From contig JARBJD010000030.1 of assembly GCA_033064195.1 (NCBI GenBank), forward strand, positions 248,001-312,000: DNA of 64,000 nucleotides, read 5' to 3'. The position numbers were made by a program, and so were the translations under genes. Below are positions 1-11,793 of the stretch, piece by piece. Below the pieces are notes generated by a model. That model worked only from the letters and a program-made list of their open reading frames with translations, searched no databases and was not told the DNA's origin. Every line of letters starts with the position of its first letter. The first letter of the stretch is position 1. Origin of the DNA: Blattamonas nauphoetae (taxonomy: Eukaryota; Preaxostyla; Oxymonadida).

Positions 1-2154
1 GCGAGGCGCTCACCGAAAAAGGGGAAGACATTTTGAGTCTCGCGCAGCAAGCCAATCGCCAGCAGTCAGAAAGGACGATGCTGCAGCTTCGAGCAGACGA
101 CGCGTTCTACACAGACATCACAGCAGACGGAAGGACGCGGATCCAAAAGAAGAAAGCCGAGCGAGAAGGCCTTTCGGAGGAAGTGAATGCTCTCAAACAG
201 CAGCACGCCGACCTCTCCGGAGCGTATGTTGAGCTGGAGAAGGAGAAGCGGAAGCTGACGTTGCTGAACGACGAGGTGGGCGTGCGGGTGAAGGAGTTGG
301 AGAAGCAGGTCGAGAAGCACGCCATCACTCGACAAACGCTGGTTGGGTCGGACAGTGACGACGAGGACAGCGAGGCAGAACAGGGTGTGATTTCTGTGAT
401 GGCGCAGATGACAAGCGGGGTGGAAGAGCAACGGAAACTGACGGAGGCAGAACAGACTGCCATGCTCGCCATTGCGAAGGCGGAGAACGAGCTGAAGCTG
501 AAGGAGGATCTGCACCTGAAACGGACAAAGGAACTGACATCTGCGAAGCTGGCACTGAAGCGAGAGGAGCTGCAGGTAGAGGAGAACGAGGCACTGCTGA
601 AGCAGATGGTGGCGATGAAGGTGGCGACAATTCTGAAGTTTGAGGAGTTTGGGGATGAGCTGGAGACGATCCGGAAGATGACGCTGGTCGATCCAGTCAG
701 CAACTTCGACGAGATCAACGTGGACGCCGAGCTGGAAGAGATCGCCGACCTCGCTGCGAACGAAGAAGCGCTGCACGACTTGTTTGTGTCCATCGCAAAC
801 TCCGCTCCTCCTCTTGTGCCACCTTCGCAGCCCATTCCAACACCGAACACGGAGCAAGACGTGTGGAATGCAGAGAAGGCGGGGCTGGCCGAGCAGATGG
901 GTGGGGATGCAGACGAGACGGCAGTTCTGATTGAACAGGCGGACGAGGCAGTGGCGGAGATGGACGATGCGCTGGCTGCGATTGCTGAGGAGCTCCGAAC
1001 AGTGGACGCATCTCGTCGAACAGCTCGTCTCAGACTGGAACAAGCAAAACACAAGCTGCACACTGTACAGACATCGATGGACGCGCTGGCGCTTGTTTCA
1101 AACTGTGCGGAAAGTGGGAGGAAACGGGACAAGCGGAAGATGGCGGAGAAGGAAGAGAAGTGGGACGGGCTGAGCGATGAGGAGAGAGAGCTGATTGCGG
1201 AAGAGGCGGAGCGAGAGGCAGAGAACGCGGTGATGCTGTTGGAGGACCAGCAGAACGAGGCGACGCGACTGAAGGCAGAGCTTCTGAAAGCGATGGGGAT
1301 GGCAGAGATTGGAGCACAGGAAGCGATCAAAGACGCAAAGCATCCGATGCTGGAAGTGATCAATGAAGACGAAGAGCCAGTCTCGCCGCAGCCGTGTGAG
1401 GATGGAAACGAGGATGTGTTCCCTGCGCAACAAGTGGAGAGGGAGGGACCACACCCTGCTGTCCCTCCGCTCGTCCGGGCGGCCAGCCGTTCTGCCGTTG
1501 TCTCGCATGCAGGTTCGTCGTCTCGGCTGTCGACGCTCTCTGGTCGCTCACAGCTGCACAAGTTGCGGGCAGAGCGAGAACAGTTCGTCGTGCTCTTCCA
1601 GGAACTGCACGCGCAGACCAACAACATTCTGTTTCAGCAGGAAATGGAGCGCCAGCAGCTTCTGTCGGAGCTGGCCGATTTGGAGGCGGAGGAGATGCAG
1701 CTGCGGACCAACAGTGCCGAGATGGACGCCTCAATCGCCGCTGGAGCAGAGCACGTGGAGCGACTGGAAGCGGAGCTCGCTGTTCTTCTGTCCGAGCGTG
1801 CGACGATCGAAAAGGGTCTCTCGGAGGCGAGCAAGACTGAGCGTCATTCGAAGTTTGTGTTTTCTGGAATTTCGTCATCGTTTCGGTTGATTTCTCTTTT
1901 TTGTCAGATTGGTGCAGCTTTCCCAGCAGATCGAGTCACTTCGACCTGCAATCCGGAAACTGGAGGGTGAGAAGACGAAGCAGCTGCTTCTTCTGGAGCA
2001 GCAGGAGGAGGAGCAGGAGAGGGTGATCGGCGAAGCTGTGTGCTTTCTTCTCTTTTCATCTTCTCAGGCGAAGAGCCTCATCGCTGTCCCCAAAACACGT
2101 GTCATCAATCCCATCAAGCGAGTTAGTCGAAACAATCCTCCGATCGCCCATTGA
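1..2154 (+). CDS. coiled-coil protein, 5' end outside the window
   Basis: The frame is open from base 3, so the start lies upstream of the window. About 688 residues are visible, almost all Glu/Lys/Leu/Ala-rich heptads typical of long coiled coils, with an acidic patch (SDSDDEDSE) about 115 residues in and a Ser/Arg-rich break near 1480-1550. Two introns are needed: 1853-1907 (55 nt) and 2038-2067 (30 nt). The second is a multiple of three without a stop, but it encodes an unlikely hydrophobic insert (VCFLLFSSSQ) and has the pyrimidine tract and CAG end of the other introns. The protein ends with a basic tail (TRVINPIKRVSRNN). The organisation resembles SMC-like or flagellar coiled-coil proteins, but I recognise no specific family. 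Confidence 0.75.
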
Positions 2155-2323
2155 CTCTTCATTCTTCCTTTCTTTCCTCATCTTGTGTTTGTAGCAGAAC
2201 ATTTCACTCATATTTTCTTTTCTTTCCTTGCAACATCGAAACTGTACACAATGTTGATTGTATCTGTTATCGCAGCAGTTTGATGAGTGGACAAGGGGTA
2301 CTGAAGTGCACAATATACTCCAA

Positions 2324-2754
2324 CAACTGTGGAAAAATTTTTGAAAACTTGTAAGAGCAAGCCCCTGTACCACTTTTGAAAAACTTTCGTCTGGTGGACA
2401 AATAGTTGTGGATGAGCATCATTCGGTTGTTAATGACTTGATTTTGTCTCTCTGGAGCAAACAACATACTTTTTTCATCTGTTCATTTTCTCACTCTCTA
2501 GTCATCATATTGAGCGACTGATGGTTTTATTCTGAATAAGAAGGATCATTATAGAGAATTTGCGAAATGGAAATCATTTTTGTAGCCTAGATCGGATTTT
2601 CATCTGATTTTGTGATCTATGATCTATCCGACAAAAAATGCAAATTTATGCAGTCAGAGTACTCCTCATTCTCAAAGTTGTCAAAAAATTTGAGATACTT
2701 CGTTTTTACGAGCTGGGGTACGCTCCCAAGTTTTCAAAAATTTTTCCACAACTG
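2324..2754. mobile_element. small element with 28-bp terminal inverted repeats
   Basis: Two 28-bp arms at 2324-2351 and 2727-2754 are inverted copies that differ at two bases. Both contain TGTGGAAAAATTTTTGAAAA reading inwards. The 375 bp between them is AT-rich and holds no convincing gene. Tc1/mariner-like elements often end in CAGTTG-type sequences, and the right arm read inwards begins CAGTTGTGG, but I see no clean TA duplication at the ends. It is probably an old non-autonomous DNA transposon (MITE). A large hairpin of other origin is possible. Confidence 0.45.
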
Positions 2755-2845
2755 ATTCTCCTCAATTTCTAATACGTCTGGAGATCAAGGAAAGGTGATG
2801 TGCTGTTTGAGTTGAGAAAGGAAGAATTTGTGTATGAGTTACGTT

Positions 2846-4384
2846 TTAATCAAAAGTCATTTTTGTTGCAGTTCCTCCAACACCCCTTCTTGGTATTCCT
2901 CTCGATCCACGTGGTGTGAAACCTCCTCTGTCCCCACGTCCACGATTTCCACGAGCAGTGAATCCACCCTCGCGTGGTTGACGAGGAAGTGAGTAGTCGA
3001 TTCTGATGTTGCGTCCATCAAGCTCGAAGTCCGTCATCTCGTTCTTTGCCTTCTCCGCTTGCTCATGTGACTCAAAATCCACATAACCAAATCCCTTCGA
3101 GCGTCCAGACTCATGGTCAATCGCAACACGGCAATTCAGCGGTTTGTAATACTCGAATGCATCATAAATGCTGTCTTCGTTCGTCTGGAACGACAGATTC
3201 CCAATGAACAGAGTCTTGGTCTCCTTGGTGTCTGGTTGACCTTGATAGCGTTGGTTCTGGTATGGTGTCCGTTCACGAAACGTGACTGGTTGATTGCGAG
3301 ATGGAGAATTACCCGAAACGTCCAGGCGGACATTGCGACCATCAACAGATGCGTTGTTCATCTCCTCAACAGCTCTGTTGGCTCCATCTTGTGTCTCAAA
3401 CTCCAAATACCCACAACTCTTTGATTTTCCAGTTTGACGGTCGGTGATGATATGAGCTTGGCTACATCCATAGCGACTGAAAGCATGAACCAGACTTTCT
3501 TCTGTCGAACTGGATGAAAGGCTTCCAATGAAGACGGTTGGTGTTGCTTTTGAAGATGATGAGCTCGACTCAGAACTGCTTGAATCTGAGCTCGAATCAC
3601 TTGAATCAGAGTCACTTTTCGCTTTCTTGCTTGATGAAGAGCTGCTTGAATCTGAGTCCGATGAACTCGAGTCAGAGCTGCTTTTCGATTTTTTGTCCGA
3701 TGAAGAGCTGCTTGAATCAGAGCTTGATGTGTCAGGACTTGACGAATCAGAACTTGATGAATCACTCGATTCCTCTTTCTTCGATTTCTTTGATGATTTG
3801 AACGGCTTTGTGACCGTGTCAGGAATGACATGTAGAGAGTATCCAAACCCGCCACTTGGACGACGAAGTAAGAAGTTAATTTTGATGTTACGTCCATCCA
3901 GCTCGTGGTTTTGCATCGCGTACTTTGCCAGTTCAGCTTGTTCTGGTGTCTCAAAATCCATAATGCTAAATACCTCTAATGGTGTACGATTGTCGTCGAA
4001 GTAGATCCGGCAAGATACTGGGCGATGGGGAAGGAATGCTCTTTTTAGACGGGTTGGATCGGCTTGAGAGGCCAAGTTGCTAATGTATAGAGAGGCTGTC
4101 TTGCTTGAGGGAGGATTTAATGAATCAAAACTTGACGAATCACTTGATCCCTCTTTCTTCGGTTTCTTTGATGATTTGGACGATTTGGACGGCTTTGTGG
4201 CTGTTTCACGCTTTTTGGGTGTATGAGTGTTCTTGGGAGGCGGGGGTGTTGAAGAATCCGATGATGAATCGTCGCTCGATGAGTCCTCTGATTCCTCCTT
4301 CTTTGGGCGTTTTTCTGTTTTGTGTGCCTTTTTGCTTTGTCCTTTAGCGATTTGAGAATATTTCGGTGTCCTGCCTTTGCCCAT
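2846..4384 (-). CDS. nucleolin-like protein with three RRMs and RGG tail
   Basis: A single-exon gene of 512 aa. A basic/acidic low-complexity start with runs of Ser and Asp is followed by three RNA-recognition motifs at about 97-175, 278-355 and 382-462. Their RNP2 and RNP1 signatures are visible (LYISNL, VFIGSL, LFIGNL; SKSCGYLEF, SKGFGYVDF). A second Ser/Asp/Lys block of about 80 residues separates RRM1 from RRM2, and an Arg/Gly-rich tail (GNRGRGDRGGF) closes the protein. The order acidic-serine region, RRMs, RGG is that of nucleolin, Nsr1 and gar2, which act in the nucleolus in pre-rRNA processing. Those relatives usually have two or four RRMs and no Ser block between them, so the exact orthology is unsure. 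Confidence 0.8.
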   Translation of the reverse strand: MGKGRTPKYSQIAKGQSKKAHKTEKRPKKEESEDSSSDDSSSDSSTPPPPKNTHTPKKRETATKPSKSSKSSKKPKKEGSSDSSSFDSLNPPSSKTASLYISNLASQADPTRLKRAFLPHRPVSCRIYFDDNRTPLEVFSIMDFETPEQAELAKYAMQNHELDGRNIKINFLLRRPSGGFGYSLHVIPDTVTKPFKSSKKSKKEESSDSSSSDSSSPDTSSSDSSSSSSDKKSKSSSDSSSSDSDSSSSSSSKKAKSDSDSSDSSSDSSSSESSSSSSKATPTVFIGSLSSSSTEESLVHAFSRYGCSQAHIITDRQTGKSKSCGYLEFETQDGANRAVEEMNNASVDGRNVRLDVSGNSPSRNQPVTFRERTPYQNQRYQGQPDTKETKTLFIGNLSFQTNEDSIYDAFEYYKPLNCRVAIDHESGRSKGFGYVDFESHEQAEKAKNEMTDFELDGRNIRIDYSLPRQPREGGFTARGNRGRGDRGGFTPRGSRGIPRRGVGGTATKMTFD

Positions 4385-4580
4385 CTGTGAGATTTACAAT
4401 CGTTTGATCTGTGGAGAGGGCCTATAACTTTTTGTATCAACGAAGGATCGTCGATTTGCGGTAATTTTTTTGACTGCCGTCGAAGTACACACCATTTCAC
4501 TCAAATTAACCTTTCATTTCCTTCTTTCATTAATTCAAAAAAAAGGTTACTTGGATCAGTTTTCGAAAGTAGCATTCCAC

Positions 4581-5499
4581 ATGGAAGCAACGACTCTACC
4601 AGGCAAGCAAGATAACAATATCGCAGATATTGTTGCAAATGTTTGTTCAATTTGGTTTTATTCTCTCACAACTGCACTCAGTTGTTCACCGAAATCGAAT
4701 CTCTCAATCAATCGTTTATTGATCATGAAATCACGCTTCCTGAATTTCATTCGACGTTGAAAATTATGCAAGAACGAACTACTACTATAATATCCACACT
4801 AGGAAATACTGTTCAGCAGATTAAGAAGAAACTCCAAGAAATTACTCAAATCAGGCAAACAGTCAAAGATTCTTTAGCCACTGAGCCTGATAATGCTCAA
4901 TTGCAGGATTTAGACAAAACAGCCCAACTTATGATCATCCAACACACTAATGAACTCGACAGAATCGTATTCTCATCTTTTCTCTCATATTCACTACTCA
5001 GCGAGAATCTGAACATGATTTGGGAAAACTGAAAACAAGACTGGCTGATCAACTTGAACACACAGAGTTAGTTCTCAAGGTCTTTCTTTTTCAATGGAAC
5101 CATTTCCCATTCATGCTTTTCATGCTGTTTCAGGAAGACAAGGGATCCCCAGAAACTGAATCAAAAACCGCTAAAGATGATTCTCGGCCAACCGTTGCTT
5201 CACCAATTTTGGTGCAGGCACCTCCAGAAGAACCACCTGAATCTCCTGAACCGGAATCCGACGAACTTGTTGCACTTCGAAAGAAAATTGCAGTCTTAGA
5301 AGAAAGAATTTCACATTATGATGAAGCAAAACGGATCTTCGAACGGGAAATCATATCACTCCAGGAGCTCATCACAGAGGGTAAGAATCGTGAAACTCGA
5401 CTCAACAATGTGATAAACAGTCTTTTGTTGCTTCAAGAACAAGATACTTCTCCTTCACCATTGCTTACCTTTGCAGCAGAGGTTCCAGTTCCATCTTGA
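4581..5499 (+). CDS. small coiled-coil protein of unknown function
   Basis: Start ATG at 4581. Introns at 4641-4681 (41 nt), 4967-5001 (35 nt) and 5080-5133 (54 nt) give a continuous 262-aa protein. The first half is a helical, Gln/Lys/Thr-rich coiled coil (TEIESLNQSF, QQIKKKLQEITQI). A Pro/Glu linker (PPEEPPESPEPE) follows, then a second coiled coil (VALRKKIAVLEERI) and a short tail ending PVPS. The size and helical profile recall small structural subunits such as Mediator or kinetochore components, but no signature supports any of these. It converges on CCT8, whose stop lies 180 bp further on. Confidence 0.7.
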
Positions 5500-5679
5500 C
5501 CACTCTTCCTTTCATTCCGTCTTCTTTTCGTAAACCTTGCCACAACTCGGATATAACCCCATTGTTCATTTTCCATTTCATTCTGCCAACAAGATTTCTT
5601 TCTTGTAAAGTATTGATTTTGTCTAAAAAGGATTTTCGAATGTTTTTGGGGCAAAATGATGAGTGAAGTGAAAGCGAAC

Positions 5680-7507
5680 TTAATCGTTATCTGCAGCACC
5701 AATTGTCTTTGAGGGTGGTGGCTTGATACCAGCAGGCTTCGCCATGATGATTTCATCCACTGACATGATCGTTTTGACAGTTTCAATTCCAAAACGGATG
5801 ACCCATTCCTTCAGAAGCAAAGTATCGATAACGCCGGCCTTCTTCATGTCTGAAATCTCCAGAGTCTCGACATTAACACCCATGTGTTCTCCTCCTTCCT
5901 TGGCATGGGCTGCAACAATCGCCGAGGTCACCTGGTTGGAATCCATGCCACTTGTCTCTCCAATGATGCGAGGGACGAAGAGAAGGGCATCTGCAAATGC
6001 TCCAATGGCATATTGTTGCAGGCCAACGTTAGTTTTGCCAAAGTCGCCAAGTTTCTTTGAAAGCTCAGCTTCAAAAGCTCCTCCTCCTGCAACGAGTCTG
6101 TTGTCGCGGGTAAGAACCTTGAACGTGTTGACAGCATCAATGCAAACACGCTCAACATCATCAAGTTGAGCTTGAGTGGATGAACGGAGAATGATTGTTG
6201 CGATTCGTGATTCGACGAGAGATTCTGACTTCTCAAGATCTGCTTGTTGTGAGAAGATGACAACCTGATTTCCACTCACCTCTGTTTCGTCAACAGATGC
6301 GCAGAAGCCGAGTTCTTCAGGGAGGGGAGCACCAAGGCGAACAAGGGCAGTGGAGTGAGTTGCGAGGCAGAGTCGTTGAAGATCGAATTTTGAGCCGACT
6401 CTGATGACCATGACCTCGAGCTGCTCGAGATAGTGGAGAGCGATTTCACTGATGTTTGCTCCACTGATCACAACTTTTGCTCCCGTCGAGCAGATTTGTT
6501 CACAGAGGGCTTTCATCCTCTGTTCTTCCGAAGCTGTGTAGCTCTCCAGTTCGGAGGCTGTCTTTAGCACAATGGTTCCTGCTGTCTCCCCCTCGTCCTT
6601 ATTAATAGCACAGCCAAACACTGCAATCTTTGCATTCTTGATGTGTTTGATGGTGCCTTCCACTGGTCGCTGAAGACAGAAGCCGTTGATCATGACTGAG
6701 TCTGTGAGAGAACCACCCATGATCTTTGTGAAGCGAACATTGTCAACGTTAAATTTAGACGGGTCAGTTGGGCAGATATCAACACAGGCATTGGCAATGA
6801 GTGAGGCTATGAAATCTTCTTGGCCTGAAGAGAAAAGAAATATGAGTGAAACATGTATGAGATATACCCATCATCTTTGCTTGTACAACAGGTTTAAGGC
6901 AACGGGCAACTTCTTTTGCGTCGGTATAGCTTTTCAGAACGTCGCAAACGAACGTTGGGAGAAGTTCGAGTGTTTTAGCTAATGCCAGGTCAAGACCCTC
7001 CTGAATATCTTTCACTGGGAGGAGCATAGACACAAGAGGTTTGAGTTTGAGAAGAACTTCGCCGATGAAGGCAACAACTTGAGTTGTTCCATCACCAATT
7101 TCTTGGGCTTGATGTTGGGCAGCAAGAACAATAAGCTTGGCAATTGGATGGTCTGTCACAATGTTGAACAGTACTGTCTCAGTGCGGCGTGTCACAATCA
7201 CTTTTCCAAGGTGGTTCTCGACGAGTTTGGAAAGTCCTGAATGACAATGTTGTGAAAGATGAATGTGTGAAAGGACTCTCAAATAAAACCATTTGGTCCC
7301 AAATTTGTTTTAATGATGTTAGTAAGTTCTTGGGCAGCTTCAATACATTTGATTGGGACGGATTTTCCTTCCTCCCTTCGAGTATCCTCTCTACATTCAG
7401 AGAATGAGAATTAGTGAAGATAGAAAGGATGTCGGATATAGATATGAGAATAATCCATCAATAATGACGATATGGTCAAAGAACCAGACATACTTAAACA
7501 TTTGCAT
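5680..7507 (-). CDS. CCT8: T-complex chaperonin subunit theta
   Basis: One of the eight subunits of the cytosolic CCT/TRiC ring that folds actin and tubulin with ATP. The 542-aa product (human about 548) is assembled from four exons: a 14-nt start exon at 7494-7507, and introns at 7391-7493 (103 nt), 7237-7289 (53 nt) and 6825-6867 (43 nt). The start exon joins in frame to give MQMFKEDTRREEG, matching the MLKEG-like beginning of CCT8. The nucleotide-binding motifs NLGPNG and EIGDGTTQ, the FKVLTRDNRLVAGGGAFE block and the C-terminal MAKPAGIKPPPS are clear. The run KIAVFGCAIN and the intermediate domain fit theta rather than the eta or delta subunits. The last residues are GAADND. Confidence 0.93.
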
Positions 7508-7743
7508 CGTGGCTGGCGAGAATCGTTCAACTGTCTTGCGAGAATCTGCTTATGGTTCGTTTGATTATCATGTTGAAAAGAGCATTGAAACAAAGGCAGT
7601 CATCAAATAAATCTTGATATACAAGTGTTCATGAAAGAATATGAAGGTAGCTCTCGTCAAAAAGAAGATGAGGACTCCGGCGAAGAAACATGATGATGAG
7701 TGAATAATCACAAATGAAACTTGTCTATCTTAATATAGGGAAA

Positions 7744-9407
7744 CTATTCCAATTCAGTCACATTCTCGATATCCTTGAAAAGGGGCCGTTCCTCCTTCAA
7801 TTTGAGAACTCGAGCTTGGGCGATGTTGGGAGCAACGATGTTTCCACTTCCGGCGACGCATCCGCCATCACAGCACATGCACTCGATCAGATTCCCAGGG
7901 ATCTGGTCCGTATTCTCGCCCCACTGCTTGATTTTGTTGAAGCTCTGCCTGTCGAGTGGGGAGACGTAGATGGGCTTCACAGCTATCTCGCTTGTCTTTG
8001 TCTTGTCAAAGAGGATCTTCTGGGTCTCCTTCTTCTCTTCGTCTTCTGAAATGCCTTTCACAGCTTTTGGGACGGCGTGGAGGACAGCGAGGGAGACTGC
8101 CTCTTTCACACAATATTGCACGGATTCCTGGCTGGGCAGGCGAGTGGTGCTGGTGTCCTCTTTCGACATTGTCGATGGATTCACACCGCACGCGTTGAAA
8201 AGCGCCAGCATCTCTTCCGATGTGATGCACAGGTCGGTGTTGTCCACAAGCTGGACCTCTCCGCGCTTGGCAGTGCATGGCCCAACAAACACAGTGATAC
8301 AATTGGGATCACGTTCTTTGAGGAGGTCACCTGTGTATCTCATCGGAGAACCGGTTGTTGAGATGTACTGAGCGAGTTTTGGAATATGGACTCGAACAGA
8401 TCTGACCCACGCTGGGCAACACGATGTGAGAAGAACAGGCTGTTTGCCAGTTCCAACGTGTTCAAGAAACTCAGTTGCCTCGGTGATGGATGTTGTGTCT
8501 GCCCCCACAGCGACTTCAACCATGTCAGAGAAACCACACTTCAGACAGGCATTGCGGAGCTGGGCAGGGTTTGCAGGGAACTGCCCAAAAACAGCAGGCG
8601 CAAACATGGCAACGACAGGACGCTCTTTCTCTTTGATGTAGCGAGCAACGTCGATGACCATGGATGTCATTGAGATGCACCCGAACGGGCAGCGGACCAT
8701 GCATCGTCCACAATGGATGCATTTGTCGGGGTTGATGTGACTGTACCCTTCTGCGTCTTTGCTGAGAGCTTCAGTCGGGCATTCGTCAGCGCAAGGAATC
8801 TTCCTCCGAACGATGGCATCGTATGGACAATTCTTTTGGCAGAGACCACAAGCGATGCACTTCGATTCATCAATATGGCATTTCCCATCCTTGCGGAAGA
8901 TTGCTTTCTTTGGACAGTTGACGATACATGGACGAGCAACACAACCTTCACATGCATCTGAAATAAAGTACTTCTTTTTGTTGCAGCGATTGCAACCTGC
9001 TTTGAAGATGACAACTTCCGGTTTGTATGAATTTAGAGGACGTGTGAGAGCGTCATTCGCATATTCCTTGAGAGATTTTTCATCTGGACCATCTTCCTTC
9101 GGTACATACCCCAGGATGGCAATAATCTGTTTCGAAACCAACTCCTGTTCTGTAAGTGCAAGAAGAAGGCTGATTAACAGAAAGAGTATCAGGTACCTTG
9201 TTCAACTGAGATGTTATAGTCTGATTTTGTTTGTTCGTTGGCGAGTGACTCAGGGATTCCTTGAACTGTTTCTGGAAGATCACCTGCGAAAACAGACTTG
9301 ATGACTGACGCCATCAGTGCGCGAAAATGCTCGCTTCTGCCGTTCTTCACTCCAAGTTGCATCGGTTTCTTGGGTTCCCTTAATCTTTGGATCGGAGAAT
9401 CACCCAT
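7744..9407 (-). CDS. [FeFe] hydrogenase, ferredoxin-fused, group B type
   Basis: Catalyses reversible proton reduction to H2 with electrons from ferredoxin, a way of disposing of electrons in anaerobes. The product is 538 aa with one 47-nt intron (9150-9196). After about 120 residues comes a Cys-rich stretch with several [4Fe-4S] patterns (CNRC, CEGC, CIACGLCQKNCP, CIHCGRCMVRCP). The H-cluster motifs follow in order: TSCCPAW (L1), GPCTAKRGE (L2, with Gly where the common form has Met) and ECMCCDGGC (L3), supplying the cysteines that hold the cluster. There is no signal or hydrogenosomal presequence that I can identify, so a cytosolic place is likely. The two N-terminal Cys pairs and the altered L2 are those of group B rather than the classical CpI-type enzymes. 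The start at 9407 is the first ATG of the exon. Confidence 0.92.
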
Positions 9408-9599
9408 CAAGGAGGATAAGCAAAATTATGCATGAGACTTTTTGATAAAATTAAAATCATGCACACATTACCCAAACCGCCTCTCATTCTGCGAGATGTG
9501 GGTCTGATAAGTGATCCCGAACATAAATATGAAATGAACGTAACTGTTCGTTTTTCGAAGGGTAACCTCATGAATTTCACAGACTTAAGCGGCAGAGAG

Positions 9600-11707
9600 T
9601 CAGTCCCACCGAATGTGGATTGCCCTGTCTTCCAAATCTTTGGCATGCGACTTTGTTAGTCTCCGGAGTGACACGAGCTCAATTTTTGCGTTTTCTTGAT
9701 TGCAACGAGCCTAAAAGAGATAATTTGGGAAGAGAGAGTGAACGTGAGGATGTGCATACAGTGAAAGCAATTTTCGCGGGGAGACCTGAGACAACAACAG
9801 GCTGTGGCTTTCCATTCTTCAAGAACAAGAGAACGCCTTCGTTCATGTCGACTTCGATTCCAATCACATCTCCGCCCTTGAAAGCATCGTTTCCAGATGT
9901 TTTCTTATTCCGATGCATCACGTGGCCTTGGGAAGAGTTGTAGCCACACCCGTAATCCTTTTGGACGAAGTTGTCGCCTTGCTGGATGGATGGGGGCGAC
10001 GTGACAGGAGCAAAGGAGAGTGTCGGGCTGGGCATTCGTTCATATCTGTACGATTGGTTGGAGTCAATCGAGAATGTCGAGGCATCCGAATCAGCATCCT
10101 CTTCATCATCCTTAGACCCCTTCTGTTTGTCCTTGGCTTTGTTGTGAGAATCAAACTCGTTCGGAACGAAAAGGCCTGGATTTTCATTTCGGAGTGCGGC
10201 TTTGGTTTCTCGTTCGTTGTTCTTCACAATATCACCAAGCTTCGCAGCGTCAATGACACCAAATGCACATTGAAAGGCGAGCGTTCCCTCAGTTCCCTTG
10301 AATTCACACAGCCAGATTCCGCCTCCTCGCTGGGACAGGAAGAATTCATCCTGCGAGAGTGAAAACTGGGCAGCTGATATTGGCGAATCACTGTTGGCGA
10401 CAAGGTCGGCCCCAGGACGATCAGACTTGAGGGGGTTGATGAAGGAGGACTTTCTGGGGACGACGTTTGTTTGGAGGAATTGAGACGGGGAGAGGGAATG
10501 AACGAAAGTGGTGAAGGCTGAATTGGATATTGCGGATGGTAAAACAAGGAGGGGAGAATGGGATGGGAAGAAGTTGAGAAAAATGAGGGAAGGGGCGAAA
10601 GAGGTGAGTTTTGCTGTTGTTGCGGTGAACGAAAGGTTGTTGTCGTTAATAGAGATGAGTTGAACACGCTAAACAATACGAGAGAGATGAGAGTCATGTG
10701 AACGAGATGAATACCTTGGCAAATTCGTCAAGAAGGGTGTATCTCCATTCTGCCTCTTTCATCAACATCAAGAGGACACGATCTTCCTTCTGCTTCTTTT
10801 TCGACTCTTCCGCTTGTTCAATGCGCATTTTTTCCTCCATTTCTTTTCTATATGCTTCAGTTTTTCGGTATTCCGCCATGCGCTGTTCTTCCAGTTCTCG
10901 CTCCTTCTCTTCTTCCATTTTGCGAATGGCATCAAGTTCCTCTTGTCTTTTAGCCTCTTCTTGTCGTTCCATCTCTCGTTTATATTCTTCTTCGGCTAAT
11001 CGTTTCATCTTCTCTGCTTCTTGTTCTCCACGGATCTGGGCTAGAAGGACGTTCATGGTCGATAACACTGTGTCAACAGAGTACTTAAGCGTATGAATTT
11101 CTTTTGATAGATCGACTTTTAGTTGATTGATCATCTGCTTCTGTTCGAAGAGTTCGTTCTGAAGACCGATGAGTTGGTCGGCTGTTGCTAGCTTTGATGT
11201 GCCCTGATTGGCCCGGAGAGAATTTAGTTGGCTAACTTCAGTTGATAGAAATTCAATTTTTCCTTCGAGAGATGCTGTTCGCTGAGAGTCAGCTGAGATA
11301 AGATGAAGAACAAACTTCTCCAATTCGGAGCATTCCTGTCCTGACATCCTCCTCTTTTTGGAGTGACTCAACAAGGTATGTGTCATTTTGCATTGCCGAA
11401 AACATAGCGTCAGCAATTGCGTTTGCTTCCTTCTGAGTGAATTGACATGTATCTCGAACTGCTGAACTGAACTCTTCCTTTTTTCCTTGGGAGAAGAAGT
11501 CTTTGCGAATGTCTGCAGTGGTAATGGGGAGCTGTTTGAGTTTAAGGGTGTCTTCTGGAGAGAGAAAAGAGAGGTCTGCTCTGTTGTCTTGCCACCATTT
11601 TAGCTCAACACTATAAGTGATTTGAACACAAAATCAAAAACAAAAAAGTGAAGATAAGATAAAAATGGAAGGAAATAAAGTGATTGATCAGAATTAACAG
11701 ACGTCAT
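9600..11707 (-). CDS. coiled-coil protein with C-terminal SPRY domain
   Basis: The start exon is only ATGAC (11703-11707). Introns are 11611-11702, 11282-11315, 10669-10714 and 9711-9759, and the spliced frame encodes 628 aa. Residues about 30-90 (FTQKEANAIADAMFSAM) resemble the helical repeats of DUF1640-type proteins. A long Glu/Lys/Arg coiled coil follows (EEEYKREMERQEEAKRQEE). The C-terminal third is a SPRY domain, with a WLCEFKGTEGTLAFQCAFG beginning, then a Ser/Asp loop, GYNSSQGHV and GDVIGIEVDMNEG. SPRY domains bind protein partners, and the coiled coil probably oligomerises it. Many SPRY/coiled-coil genes are known in large protist genomes; I cannot assign a partner. It starts 87 bp from the divergent gene on the other strand. 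Confidence 0.8.
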
Positions 11708-11793
11708 CCTTGATGGTGGATGAAACTGGGCTGATCGGTGGAGCTATCCTTCGTCAACAATTTGTCGTTTTGTTGAGCATATCTCCATCCCAC

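Noticed and set aside
66-1627. Long minus-strand open frames opposite the first coiled-coil gene
   Set aside because: They mirror the GC-rich, Glu/Lys-biased codons of the plus-strand coiled coil, have Ser/Cys/Leu-rich random composition, and ignore the two introns.
10700-11100. Phe/Ser-rich plus-strand frames in the SPRY gene
   Set aside because: Antisense of the Glu/Lys/Arg coiled coil; no independent support.
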